In this document: piece after piece, positions 49,466 through 57,942 of the stretch
Layout: every line of letters starts with the position of its first letter
Numbering within the stretch: position 1 is the stretch's first letter
Program-made: the position numbers and the translations under genes
The notes under the pieces: model-generated
What the model was told of the DNA's origin: nothing
What the model saw: only the letters and a program-made list of their open reading frames with translations
The model's database searches: none
Assembly: GCF_041261445.1 (NCBI RefSeq)
Contig: NZ_JBGCCU010000002.1
Span: 1 to 64,000 of the forward strand
Source: Catenulispora sp. EB89
GTDB lineage: Bacteria > Actinomycetota > Actinomycetes > Streptomycetales > Catenulisporaceae
Direction: 5' to 3'
DNA length: 64,000 nucleotides

Positions 49466-51370
49466 ATGACCAAGCAGGTTGAGAAGGTAGACCGGGTCAT
49501 CATCCGTTTCGCCGGCGACTCCGGCGACGGTATGCAGCTCACCGGTGACCGGTTCACCTCCGAGACCGCGGCGTTCGGCAACGACCTGTCGACGCTGCCC
49601 GACTTCCCCGCGGAGATCCGGGCCCCCGCCGGGACCCTGCCCGGCGTGTCCGCGTTCCAGCTGCACTTCGCCGACCACGACATCCTCACCCCCGGCGACG
49701 CGCCGGACGTCCTGGTGGCGATGAACCCGGCGGCGCTGAAGGCGAACCTGAAGGACGTCCCGCGCGGCGGCACGATCATCGTCAACACCGACGAGTTCAC
49801 GCCCCGCGCGCTGACCAAGGTCGGCTACCCCGCCGACCCGCTGGAGGACGGCTCGCTGGACGGCTACAAGGTGCACAAGGTCGCGCTGACCACGCAGACC
49901 GTGAAGGTGCTGGAAGGCCACGACATCTCCCGCAAGGACGCCGAGCGGGCCAAGAACATGTATTCGCTCGGCCTGCTGTCCTGGCTCTACCACCGGCCCA
50001 CCGAGGCCACGGTGGCGTTCCTGGAGAAGAAGTTCGCCAAGAAGCCGGCCATAGCGGCCGCCAACGTGGCGGCGTTCCGCGCCGGGTGGAACTACGGGGA
50101 GACGACCGAGGACTTCGTCGTCTCCTACGAGATCGCCCCGGCCCCGATGCCGAAGGGCACCTACCGGAACATCCACGGCAACCTGGCCCTGGCGTACGGC
50201 CTGATCGCGGCCAGCCACCAAAGCGGGCTGCCGCTGTTCCTCGGCGCCTACCCGATCACCCCGGCCTCGGACATCCTGCACGAGCTGAGCAAGCACAAGA
50301 ACCACGGCGTGCGGACCTTCCAGGCCGAGGACGAGATCGCCGGCATCGGCGCGGCACTCGGCGCCAGCTTCGGCGGGTCGCTCGGGGTCACCACCACCTC
50401 CGGCCCCGGCATCGCGCTGAAGGGCGAGACCATCGGCCTGGCGGTGAGCCTGGAGCTGCCGCTGGTGATCTGCGACATCCAGCGCGGCGGCCCGAGCACC
50501 GGCCTGCCGACCAAGACCGAGCAGTCCGACCTGCTCCTGGCCATGTTCGGACGCAACGGCGAGGCCCCGGTGCCGATCGTGGCGCCGCGCTCCCCGGCCG
50601 ACTGCTTCGACGCCGCGGTCGAGGCCGTGCGGATCGCCGTCACCTACCGCACCCCGGTGTTCCTGCTCTCCGACGGCTACCTGGCCAACGGCTCGGAGCC
50701 CTGGCACATCCCGGACGTCGCCGACCTGCCGGAGATCGCCCCGAACTTCGCCGCCGGCCCGAACAAGGTGCTCGAGGACGGCAGCGAGGTGTTCTGGCCG
50801 TTCCTGCGCGACCCGCAGACCCTGGCCCGGCCGTGGGCCGTCCCCGGCACCCCGGGCCTGGAGCACCGGATCGGCGGCATCGAGAAGCAGGACGGCACCG
50901 GCAACATCTCCTATGACCCGGCGAACCACGACCTGATGGTCCGGACCCGCGCGGCCAAGGTGGCCGGCATCGACGTCCCCGACCTGGAGGTGGACACCGG
51001 GCCCGATGCGAATTCAGGCTCCGGCGAGGCGAAGGTCCTGGTCCTGGGCTGGGGCTCGACCTACGGCCCGATCCAGGCCGCGTGCCGCCAGGTCCGGCGC
51101 GACGGGCAGGCCGTCGCTCATGCGCACTTGCGCCATTTGAACCCCTTCCCGGAGAATCTCGGGCGCATACTGAAGGAGTACGACAGAGTGCTCATCCCCG
51201 AGATGAACCTCGGGCAGCTCTCCATGCTCATCCGCGCCCGCTACCTCGTGGACGCGGTCGGCTACAACCAGGTGCGCGGCCTGCCGTTCAAGGCGGCCGA
51301 GCTGGCCGGAGTGATCAAGAACCTGATCGGGTCGGACGCGGTTGCCCAGGAAGAAAAGGCGGGGGTCTGA
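49466..51370 (+). CDS. korA: 2-oxoacid:ferredoxin oxidoreductase alpha subunit
   Basis: 634 aa; fused gamma and alpha subunits, as in actinobacterial KorA. N-terminal gamma part: FAGDSGDGMQLTGDRF; alpha part: YPITPASDILHELSKHKNHG, QAEDEIAGIGAALGASFGGS and TTTSGPGIALKGETIGLAVS. Oxidises 2-oxoglutarate (or a related oxoacid) with CoA and reduces ferredoxin. ATG at 49466; ribosome site is moderate (AGGGCGGG). Next gene starts immediately after its stop. Confidence 0.94.
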   Translation: MTKQVEKVDRVIIRFAGDSGDGMQLTGDRFTSETAAFGNDLSTLPDFPAEIRAPAGTLPGVSAFQLHFADHDILTPGDAPDVLVAMNPAALKANLKDVPRGGTIIVNTDEFTPRALTKVGYPADPLEDGSLDGYKVHKVALTTQTVKVLEGHDISRKDAERAKNMYSLGLLSWLYHRPTEATVAFLEKKFAKKPAIAAANVAAFRAGWNYGETTEDFVVSYEIAPAPMPKGTYRNIHGNLALAYGLIAASHQSGLPLFLGAYPITPASDILHELSKHKNHGVRTFQAEDEIAGIGAALGASFGGSLGVTTTSGPGIALKGETIGLAVSLELPLVICDIQRGGPSTGLPTKTEQSDLLLAMFGRNGEAPVPIVAPRSPADCFDAAVEAVRIAVTYRTPVFLLSDGYLANGSEPWHIPDVADLPEIAPNFAAGPNKVLEDGSEVFWPFLRDPQTLARPWAVPGTPGLEHRIGGIEKQDGTGNISYDPANHDLMVRTRAAKVAGIDVPDLEVDTGPDANSGSGEAKVLVLGWGSTYGPIQAACRQVRRDGQAVAHAHLRHLNPFPENLGRILKEYDRVLIPEMNLGQLSMLIRARYLVDAVGYNQVRGLPFKAAELAGVIKNLIGSDAVAQEEKAGV

Positions 51371-52390
51371 ATGCCGGAACTTCTGAAACTGACCACCAAG
51401 GACTTCAAGACCGACCAGGAAGTGCGCTGGTGCCCCGGCTGCGGGGACTACGCGATCCTGGCGGCGGTCCAGGGCTTCATGCCGTCCCTGGGCATCTCCC
51501 GGGAAGACATCGTGTTCGTCTCGGGCATCGGCTGCTCCTCGCGCTTCCCGTATTACATGAACACCTACGGGATGCACTCCATCCACGGCCGCGCCCCGGC
51601 GATCGCCACCGGGCTGGCCGCCTCCCGGCCGGACCTGTCGGTGTGGGTGGTCACCGGCGACGGCGACGCGCTGTCCATCGGCGGGAACCACCTGATCCAC
51701 GCACTGCGCCGGAACGTCAATCTGAAGATCCTGCTGTTCAACAACCGGATCTACGGCCTGACCAAGGGGCAGTACTCGCCAACCTCGGAGCAGGGCAAGA
51801 TCACCAAGAGCACGCCGTACGGGTCGCTGGACGCCCCGTTCAACCCGGTGTCGCTGGCCCTGGGCGCCGAGGCGACCTTCGTGGCCCGGACCATCGACTC
51901 CGACCGCAAGCACCTCACCTCCGTGCTCCAGGCCGCGGCCGAGCACCAGGGCACGGCGCTGATCGAGATCTACCAGAACTGCAACATCTTCAACGACGGC
52001 GCCTTCGAGAACCTGAAGGACAACTCCGTCCGGGACCGGCACCTCATCCGTTTGGAGCACGGGCAGCCGATCGCGTTCGGACCGGACGACGAGCGCTACG
52101 GCATCGTGCGGATGCCGGACGCCACGCTGAAGGTGGTGCCGCTGGAGCAGGCCGGGGATGCCGTGCTGATCCACGACGCCCACACCCCGGAGCCGGACCT
52201 GGCGTTCGCGCTGTCCCGGCTGCCGGACCCGGCGACGCTGTCCCCTACGCCGATCGGGGTCTTCCGGGACGTCACCCGGCCGACGTACGACCAGCTGATG
52301 GCCGACCAGCTCGACGACGCCGCGCGCACCCTCGGCTCGGGCAAGCTCGACGAGCTGCTGACGGGGTCCGACACGTGGACGATCTCGTGA
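51371..52390 (+). CDS. korB: 2-oxoacid:ferredoxin oxidoreductase beta subunit
   Basis: 339 aa. Thiamine diphosphate-binding subunit: GDGDALSIGGNHLIHALRRN, with a Cys pair in WCPGCGDYAIL (residues ~20-26) and GIGCSSRFPYYMNTYGMHSI (iron-sulphur/TPP region). Substrate preference of the complex not told by sequence. No ferredoxin gene in the window. Confidence 0.94.
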   Translation: MPELLKLTTKDFKTDQEVRWCPGCGDYAILAAVQGFMPSLGISREDIVFVSGIGCSSRFPYYMNTYGMHSIHGRAPAIATGLAASRPDLSVWVVTGDGDALSIGGNHLIHALRRNVNLKILLFNNRIYGLTKGQYSPTSEQGKITKSTPYGSLDAPFNPVSLALGAEATFVARTIDSDRKHLTSVLQAAAEHQGTALIEIYQNCNIFNDGAFENLKDNSVRDRHLIRLEHGQPIAFGPDDERYGIVRMPDATLKVVPLEQAGDAVLIHDAHTPEPDLAFALSRLPDPATLSPTPIGVFRDVTRPTYDQLMADQLDDAARTLGSGKLDELLTGSDTWTIS

Positions 52391-52480
52391 GAGGTCGATG
52401 ACACTCCCCCGTTCGGCCCTGCCGAGCGATGAGTTCGACCGTGATGCGACAGTCCTGGTCGCAAACGCAGAGCTCATGAT

Positions 52481-52520
52481 CGTGAACGCCCCTTCCCGCG
52501 TGCGGGCAGGGGCGTTCACG
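52481..52520 (+). terminator. Hairpin after korAB
   Basis: Perfect 13-bp outer stem (52481-52493 with 52508-52520) and an inner CCCGC/GCGGG stem, no T-run. Likely terminator. Confidence 0.6.
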
Positions 52521-52649
52521 CGGGCGCAAACGAAATGCAAACGCCCTCAAGTTGGATGATCTGATCTCCGAGGTGATAGGACAGACCTTCGGCATGGGCA
52601 TAGGGACCATGTTGGTCCTTTGTATCCCGCCGAGATGAGGCAACTTGCG

Positions 52650-55091
52650 ATGAGCAGAACCAGCACGGCCGCGCCGAAGCCGGCCGGCGCGGGGGCGAGC
52701 GCGGTACCTGTCGCGGCGCCCGGGGCCCTGGCCCCGGACGTCAACCTTCCCGAGAGTCTCAGCTACCGCGTCAAGAAGCGTCTGCTCGGCCAGCCTCTGG
52801 TGAACGACCAGCTGCACGGCGAGAAGCTGTCCAACCCGGTGGCGCTCGGCGTGCTGGCGCCGGACTGCGTGTCGTCCTCGGCGTACGGCACCGAGCAGAT
52901 GCTGACCCAGCTCGTGCCGTACTTCGGCACCGTGGGCTTCATGCTGGTCATGCCGGTCACCGGGGTGATCCTGGGACTGCTGCTCCTGCTCACCCTGTGC
53001 TACCGCGACGTGGTGCGGCACTACACCAAGGCCGGCGGCGCGTACGTCGTGGCCCGGGAGAACTTCGGGCAGAAGGTCGCGCAGATCGCCGCGGTCGCGC
53101 TGCTCATCGACTACATCGTGACGGTGGCGGTGCAGATCGCCGCCGGCACGGACGCCATCGCGTCCTGGATGACCTTCACCTTCCATGTCAACATCGACAA
53201 CTGGAAGATCTACATCTCGGTCTTCGTGATCATCCTGCTCTGCTTCGGCAACCTGCGCGGCATCCGCGAGGCGGGGCGCTCGTTCGCGGTGCCGGCGTAC
53301 TTCTACATCGTGATGGCCGGCGTGACCGTGCTGCTCGGCCTGGTCAAGCTGGCCACCGGCAACCTGGCGCACTCCACGAGCGTGCACGACCAGGCGAACG
53401 GCGCGCTGCACCTGGGCGGCTACACCGGAACGCTGTTCCAGGTCACCGCGATCCTGTGGATCCTGAAGGGCTTCGCCAACGGCGGCTCCTCGCTGACCGG
53501 CCTGGAGGCCATCTCCAACGGCGTGTCGGTGTTCAAGAAGCCGGCCGGCAAGAACGCCGCCAAGACGATGATCTGGATGTCCACGGCGCTGGGCTCGCTG
53601 GTGCTGGGCATCTCGATCCTGGCCTGGCAGCTCAAGACCGACCCGTACAGCAGCGGCAACCCCACGGTGCTGGCCCAGATCACCAAGCTGACCTGGGGCG
53701 GGCACGGCTTCGGGACGGTGATGCTGACCCTGGTGCAGCTGGCCACGGCGCTGATCCTGTACACCGGCGGCAACACGTCGTTCAACGGGTTCCCGTTCCT
53801 GACCTCGTTCGTCGCCGAGGACAACTTCCTGCCCCGGCAGTTCCTGGTCCGCGGGCACCGGCTGGCGTTCTCCAACGGGATCATCGTGCTGACGATCCTG
53901 TCGCTGGCGCTGCTGATCGGCACCGGCGGCAACCTGACGTCGCTGGTCGCGCTGTACGCGATCGGGGTGTTCACCGGCTTCGTGATGGCCTCGGCGGGTC
54001 TGTTCAAGTACCACCTGTCGCGCAACGAACCGCACCGCCTTTGGAAGATGTTCGTGGCCGGGTCGGCCTGCGTGATGTCGTTCGCGGTCGTGGTGATCTT
54101 CGCGACGGTGAAGTTCACCGAGGGCGCGTGGATGGTCGTCATCGTCTTCCCGCCGGCGGTGTTCGGCCTGATCCAGCTGAACAAGCGCTACCGCCGCGAG
54201 GCCGAGGCACTGGCCAAGGCCCCGGCCTCGGCGGAGCTGCCGACCCGCACCCAGACCTCGATCCTGGTCCTGGTCGACTCGGTGGACCTGGCCGTGATCA
54301 AGACCCTGCGCTACGCCCGCTCCCTGCGCCCGACCGAGGTCCGCGCGGTACACCTGATGGTCGACAACCTGTACGCCGAGCAGCTGCGCAACCAGTGGGA
54401 CGCCTCCCAGGCGGCGGACATCCCGCTGGAGGTCATCGAGGTCCCGGACCGCCGCATCCGCCGCGCGGCGATGGAGCTCGCGGCACGCGAGACCTCGGAC
54501 AGCTACGAGGTGACCGTGCTGCTGCCCCGCCGCACGTACTCCCCGGTCGTCGGCCGCCTGCTCCACGACCGCACAGCCGACCGCCTGGCCGAAGTCCTCT
54601 CGACCCTGCCGCACGTGGTGGCCACGATCGTGCCCTTCGACGTGGTCGAGGCCATCGAGGAACTGGAACTCGCCGAGAAGGGCCGCAAGAGCAAGGTCCG
54701 CGAAGCCGAGGGCACCGGAGCCGCCAAGCCCCGCTCCACGAAGAAGATGCTCCTCGACGCCGAATGCGCCAGCATCCCCGACCCCGGCCACGGCGTCCCG
54801 GTCCCCCTGACCCCGATCGGCACAGTCCAGTGGCGCCAGCGCGCGGCGGTCGAGGGCCGCATCCGCTCGGTGGCGGTGTCCCCGGTGAAGGGCTCCCCGG
54901 CACTGGAAGCCGAACTCTACGACGCCTCCGGCGGCATCACCCTGGTGTTCTACGGCCGCCGCTCCATCCCCGGCATCGAGCCGGGCGCGAGCATGCGCGT
55001 CGAGGGCATGGTCGGCGAGATGGAGGGGCACCTGGCGATGGCGAACCCGACATACAAGCTGCTGCCGCGCGAGTACGGGGATGACGAGTAG
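52650..55091 (+). CDS. KimA-like potassium transporter fused to OB-fold domain
   Basis: 813 aa from the ATG at 52650 (an ATG at 52635 is the alternative); GAGG about nine bases upstream. Residues ~35-540 form ~12 membrane helices of APC-superfamily KimA type (EKLSNPVALGVLAPDCVSSS, AYGTEQM, KAGGAYVVARENFGQ, GSSLTGLEAISNGVSVFKKP), followed by a ~130-residue cytoplasmic domain of USP-like pattern (TSILVLVDSVDLAVIKTLRY). The last ~90 residues form an OB-fold (VEGRIRSVAVSPVKGSPALE, LVFYGRRSIPGIEPGASMRV). OB-fold proteins of this type are normally separate genes. Potassium uptake is inferred. Confidence 0.85.
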   Translation: MSRTSTAAPKPAGAGASAVPVAAPGALAPDVNLPESLSYRVKKRLLGQPLVNDQLHGEKLSNPVALGVLAPDCVSSSAYGTEQMLTQLVPYFGTVGFMLVMPVTGVILGLLLLLTLCYRDVVRHYTKAGGAYVVARENFGQKVAQIAAVALLIDYIVTVAVQIAAGTDAIASWMTFTFHVNIDNWKIYISVFVIILLCFGNLRGIREAGRSFAVPAYFYIVMAGVTVLLGLVKLATGNLAHSTSVHDQANGALHLGGYTGTLFQVTAILWILKGFANGGSSLTGLEAISNGVSVFKKPAGKNAAKTMIWMSTALGSLVLGISILAWQLKTDPYSSGNPTVLAQITKLTWGGHGFGTVMLTLVQLATALILYTGGNTSFNGFPFLTSFVAEDNFLPRQFLVRGHRLAFSNGIIVLTILSLALLIGTGGNLTSLVALYAIGVFTGFVMASAGLFKYHLSRNEPHRLWKMFVAGSACVMSFAVVVIFATVKFTEGAWMVVIVFPPAVFGLIQLNKRYRREAEALAKAPASAELPTRTQTSILVLVDSVDLAVIKTLRYARSLRPTEVRAVHLMVDNLYAEQLRNQWDASQAADIPLEVIEVPDRRIRRAAMELAARETSDSYEVTVLLPRRTYSPVVGRLLHDRTADRLAEVLSTLPHVVATIVPFDVVEAIEELELAEKGRKSKVREAEGTGAAKPRSTKKMLLDAECASIPDPGHGVPVPLTPIGTVQWRQRAAVEGRIRSVAVSPVKGSPALEAELYDASGGITLVFYGRRSIPGIEPGASMRVEGMVGEMEGHLAMANPTYKLLPREYGDDE

Positions 55092-55108
55092 CGGGTGGTT
55101 GTGGTGAG

Positions 55109-55140
55109 GCGCCCTTCGGACTTCGGTCCGGGGGCGCTTT
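55109..55140 (+). terminator. Intrinsic terminator after transporter
   Basis: GCGCCC...GGACTTCGGTCC...GGGCGC stem with TTCG loop and TTT following. Confidence 0.75.
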
Positions 55141-55270
55141 GCTTTGGGGCGGGGCCGGCCTAGCTGCCGCGGGCGGCGGGGGGCGGCGGCATGAGTGCAG
55201 CTCGACAGCACGGCAAGTGCACGGCAGCAGCTGGCCAGCCACCGAGCACACAACCCTGGCATGGCGCGGC

Positions 55271-55338
55271 GGCACTCGGCAGCGCAGCGGCACTCGGCAG
55301 CGCAGCGGCACTCGGCAGCGCAGCGGCACTCGGCAGCG
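55271..55338. repeat. 18-bp tandem repeat, 3.8 copies
   Basis: Unit GGCACTCGGCAGCGCAGC at 55271, 55289 and 55307 are identical; the copy at 55325 matches for 14 bases then diverges. Confidence 0.95.
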
Positions 55339-55380
55339 GCTGGGCCGGCCGCCGAGCGGGGGGGCGGGTGTGCGTGTGCC

Positions 55381-55440
55381 TTGGCGGTTGCGTTGGCGTT
55401 GGCGTTGGCGGTTGGCGTTGGCGGTTGGCGTTGGCGTTAG
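55381..55440. repeat. GGCGTT-type short tandem repeat
   Basis: Interspersed GGCGTT and GCGGTT hexamers, about nine units. Confidence 0.85.
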
Positions 55441-55561
55441 CGGCGGTACTCGGCGTCGGCGGCGCGCAGCAAGTTGTCAGCGGGCAGGCCGCGCGCGGCC
55501 GTAATAGCCCAACCCCTGATCCACCTGTGACAGGAGCAGTTAGCCGCCCTATCCTTCCCTC

Positions 55562-56575
55562 ATGGCAGAGAGCGGGAGCGCCGCTGAGCAGCGGCTCGGG
55601 GTGGGGTTCGGGGTCGCGGCTTATGGGGCGTGGGGGTTGTTTCCGCTCTACTGGCCGTTGTTGGAGCCGGCGGGGGCCGGGGAGATTCTGGCGCACCGGA
55701 TGGTGTGGTCGTTGCTCGCTGTGGTGGTACTGCTTGGTGTGCGGCAGGTGCCGGGGGGCGCTGCGAGGTGGGGGTGGGTGCGGGAGTTCGTGCGGGCGCC
55801 TCGGAAGGTGGCGATTCTTGCCGGGGCCGCCGCTGCCATTTCTGTCAACTGGTTCGTCTACATCTGGTCCGTGAATCATGGGCACACCGTTGACACCGCG
55901 TTCGGGTACTTCATCAATCCGCTGGTGACCGTGCTCTTCGGGGTCTTCCTGCTGCGGGAGCGGCTGCGGCGGTTGCAGTGGGCCGCGGTGGGGGTCGGTG
56001 CGGTCGCGGTGCTGGTGCTGGCCGTCGGGTACGGCAAGGCGCCGTGGATCGCGCTGGTTCTGGCCGGGAGCTTCGGGACGTATGGGCTGCTCAAGAAGGT
56101 CGCGGCGGTGCCGGCCGCGGAGGCCATGGCGGTGGAGTCCGCGCTGCAGTTCGTGCCCGCCGTCGGCTACCTGGTGTGGCTCGGGACGCGGGGCACGCTC
56201 GACTTCGGGCACCACGGGGCCGGGAACACCGCGCTGCTGATGCTCGCCGGGCCGGTCACGGTGGTGCCGCTGATCTGCTTCGGGGCGGCCGCGAACCGGC
56301 TGCCGCTCTCGGTGGTCGGGCTGCTGCAGTTCCTGGCACCGATCCTGCAGTTCCTGTGCGGGGTGCTGGTGCAGCACGAGTCCGTGCCGCCGGCGCGCCT
56401 GGCCGGGTTCCTGATCGTCTGGCTCGCGCTGGTGCTGCTGACGGTCGACGCGCTGCGCACGGCCCGCCGACGGCCGGCTCAGCCCGCTCAGCCCACGTCC
56501 ATGTCCACGTCCACGTCCGACAGCGCGTCCAGCATCCGCGACAGCACCTTTACGCAGGCGTCCACGTCGGCCTGA
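55562..56575 (+). CDS. rarD: EamA-family transporter RarD
   Basis: 337 aa with ten predicted membrane helices in two EamA repeats. RarD hallmarks: GAWGLFPLYWPLLEPAGAGE, EILAHRMVWSLL, ISVNWFVYIWSVNHGHTVDT and the second-half FGTYGLLKKVAAVPAAEAMA. ATG at 55562. The C-terminal tail (SMSTSTSDSASS) is antisense to the MarR gene; the two coding regions overlap by 88 bases at their 3' ends. Substrate unknown. Confidence 0.92.
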   Translation: MAESGSAAEQRLGVGFGVAAYGAWGLFPLYWPLLEPAGAGEILAHRMVWSLLAVVVLLGVRQVPGGAARWGWVREFVRAPRKVAILAGAAAAISVNWFVYIWSVNHGHTVDTAFGYFINPLVTVLFGVFLLRERLRRLQWAAVGVGAVAVLVLAVGYGKAPWIALVLAGSFGTYGLLKKVAAVPAAEAMAVESALQFVPAVGYLVWLGTRGTLDFGHHGAGNTALLMLAGPVTVVPLICFGAAANRLPLSVVGLLQFLAPILQFLCGVLVQHESVPPARLAGFLIVWLALVLLTVDALRTARRRPAQPAQPTSMSTSTSDSASSIRDSTFTQASTSA

Positions 56576-56970
56576 GTCAGGTCGCCGCCGCCGATCTGGC
56601 CGAGCAGCCCGTGCTCCCGCGCGATCACCGCCTCGATCGCGCCGCGGCCGGCGTCGGTGAGCCGGATCAGCGACGACCGCCGGTGCGCCGGGTTCGGGAT
56701 CGCCTCGACGAACCCGTGCTCCGCCGCGTCGTTCACCATCCGCTGCACGAACTGCCGGCTCAGCGCCTGCGCCCGCCCCATCTGCGGCACGGTCATCGGC
56801 CCGCCGAGGCGCAGCATGTCCAGCACCGCGCGCACCCCGGCGCCGACGCCCTCGACCGCGTCGCCGAGCTCCACCTTGCGCAGCACGCGCCGGTACAGCG
56901 GCCCGACCAGCAGGTACACCTCGGCCAGCCGGGACGCCAGTTCCTCGGGCGGGAGCGGTTCGTCGGTCAT
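56488..56970 (-). CDS. MarR-family transcriptional regulator
   Basis: 160 aa winged-helix dimeric repressor: LRLGGPMTVPQMGRAQALSR (recognition region), then RRSSLIRLTDAGRGAIEAVI (wing). Divergent from the alpha/beta hydrolase gene across 57 bases containing a long inverted repeat, so it probably represses itself and that gene. Its last ~15 residues (SDVDVDMDVG) are acidic. 3' end overlaps rarD antisense. ATG start at 56968-56970. Confidence 0.9.
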   Translation of the reverse strand: MTDEPLPPEELASRLAEVYLLVGPLYRRVLRKVELGDAVEGVGAGVRAVLDMLRLGGPMTVPQMGRAQALSRQFVQRMVNDAAEHGFVEAIPNPAHRRSSLIRLTDAGRGAIEAVIAREHGLLGQIGGGDLTQADVDACVKVLSRMLDALSDVDVDMDVG

Positions 56971-56979
56971 GGCTCCAGT

Positions 56980-57029
56980 ATGACACCTAGGTTGCCAACC
57001 TCCAGAGAGAATGGCACCTTAGGTGTCAT
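56980..57029. promoter_or_regulatory. MarR operator inverted repeat
   Basis: ATGACACCTAGG (56980-56991) and its inverse CCTTAGGTGTCAT (57017-57029) match over 10 bases. The right arm covers the ATG of the hydrolase gene, so a bound repressor would sit on its start. Confidence 0.75.
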
Positions 57030-57840
57030 GAACGAGATCACTTTCGCGCCTCTCCCCGACGGCGGCCGCCTTGCCTACCGTGACGAGGGCACCGGCCCCC
57101 TCGTCGTCCTCCTCCACGGCGGCTTCCTCGACCACCGCCAGTGGACCGCGCAGCTGGCGACGCTGCCGGCGCGCTACCGCGTCGTCGCCCCGGACGCCCG
57201 CGGCCACGGCGACAGCACCAACGCCGAGGCCCCCTTCCGCCACACCGACGACGTCGCGGCCCTGATCCGCCACCTGGACGCCGGACCGGCCGTCCTGGTC
57301 GGCGTCTCGATGGGCGCCGCGACCGCGACCGACACCGCGCTGGAGCACCCCGAGCTGGTCCGCGCCCTGGTGGTCAGCGGCGCCGGCACCAGCGAGCCGG
57401 AGTTCGTCGACGACTGGACGCAGAAGACCCTGGACGCGGTCTGGCCGACGCTGTTCGCCGGCGACGTCACCGGCGCCCTGGAGGTGTGGAACAAGTTCAC
57501 CGTCGGCCCGCGCCGCGTCCCGTCCGACCTCGACCCGGCGGTCCCGGCGCTGGTCGCCGAGATGACCGTGAAGACCTGGATGAAGCACACCGCCGACGAG
57601 CGCGACTGGTCCACGCACGCCGCCGACACCTGGGCCCGCGCGGCCAAGCTGACCATCCCGGTGCTGGCCGTGATCGGCGGCTCCGACTCCGACGACCACC
57701 GCCACAACGCCGAACGGCTCGCCGACAGCGTCGCCGGCGCCCGCAAGGTCACGATCGACGACGCCGCGCACTACCCGAACATGGAACACCCGGCCGAGTT
57801 CGACGCGGTCCTCACCGAGTTCGTCGACGCCCTGGCCTGA
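57028..57840 (+). CDS. Alpha/beta hydrolase
   Basis: 270 aa. Nucleophile elbow GVSMG (Ser94), oxyanion HGG, Asp in VVAPDARGHGDS and catalytic His248 (DAAHYPN). Closest in style to 3-oxoadipate enol-lactonase/chloroperoxidase-type hydrolases; substrate unknown. ATG at 57028 is inside an operator and lacks a clear ribosome site, suggesting a leaderless message. Confidence 0.87.
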   Translation: MNEITFAPLPDGGRLAYRDEGTGPLVVLLHGGFLDHRQWTAQLATLPARYRVVAPDARGHGDSTNAEAPFRHTDDVAALIRHLDAGPAVLVGVSMGAATATDTALEHPELVRALVVSGAGTSEPEFVDDWTQKTLDAVWPTLFAGDVTGALEVWNKFTVGPRRVPSDLDPAVPALVAEMTVKTWMKHTADERDWSTHAADTWARAAKLTIPVLAVIGGSDSDDHRHNAERLADSVAGARKVTIDDAAHYPNMEHPAEFDAVLTEFVDALA

Positions 57841-57879
57841 AGGGCGGCCCAGGGCCGGGGCATCAAGGCCGAAAACAAA

Positions 57880-57909
57880 GCGCGCCGACGACACCAGTCG
57901 TCGGCGCGC
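57880..57909. terminator. Bidirectional terminator
   Basis: Perfect 13-bp stem (57880-57892 with 57897-57909), loop ACCA; A-rich side (GAAAACAAA) gives the T-run for the minus strand. Between convergent genes. Confidence 0.85.
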
Positions 57910-57942
57910 ATCGCGTATCCCGTATAGCGAATACGGAAATGC

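Larger units (their letters stand above)
55092..55561. other. Tandem-repeat intergenic region
   Basis: No supported gene in ~470 bases. Holds the terminator (55109-55140), an 18-bp tandem repeat (55271-55338) and a GGCGTT-type repeat stretch (about 55381-55440). Reading frames through it are repetitive and lack ribosome sites. Confidence 0.6.

Noticed and set aside
52521-52649. c-di-AMP (ydaO) riboswitch upstream of KimA-like gene
   Set aside because: The 130-base leader shows none of the conserved ydaO sequence blocks I know.
55271-55440. CRISPR-like array
   Set aside because: Repeats are directly adjacent with no spacers and no cas genes nearby.
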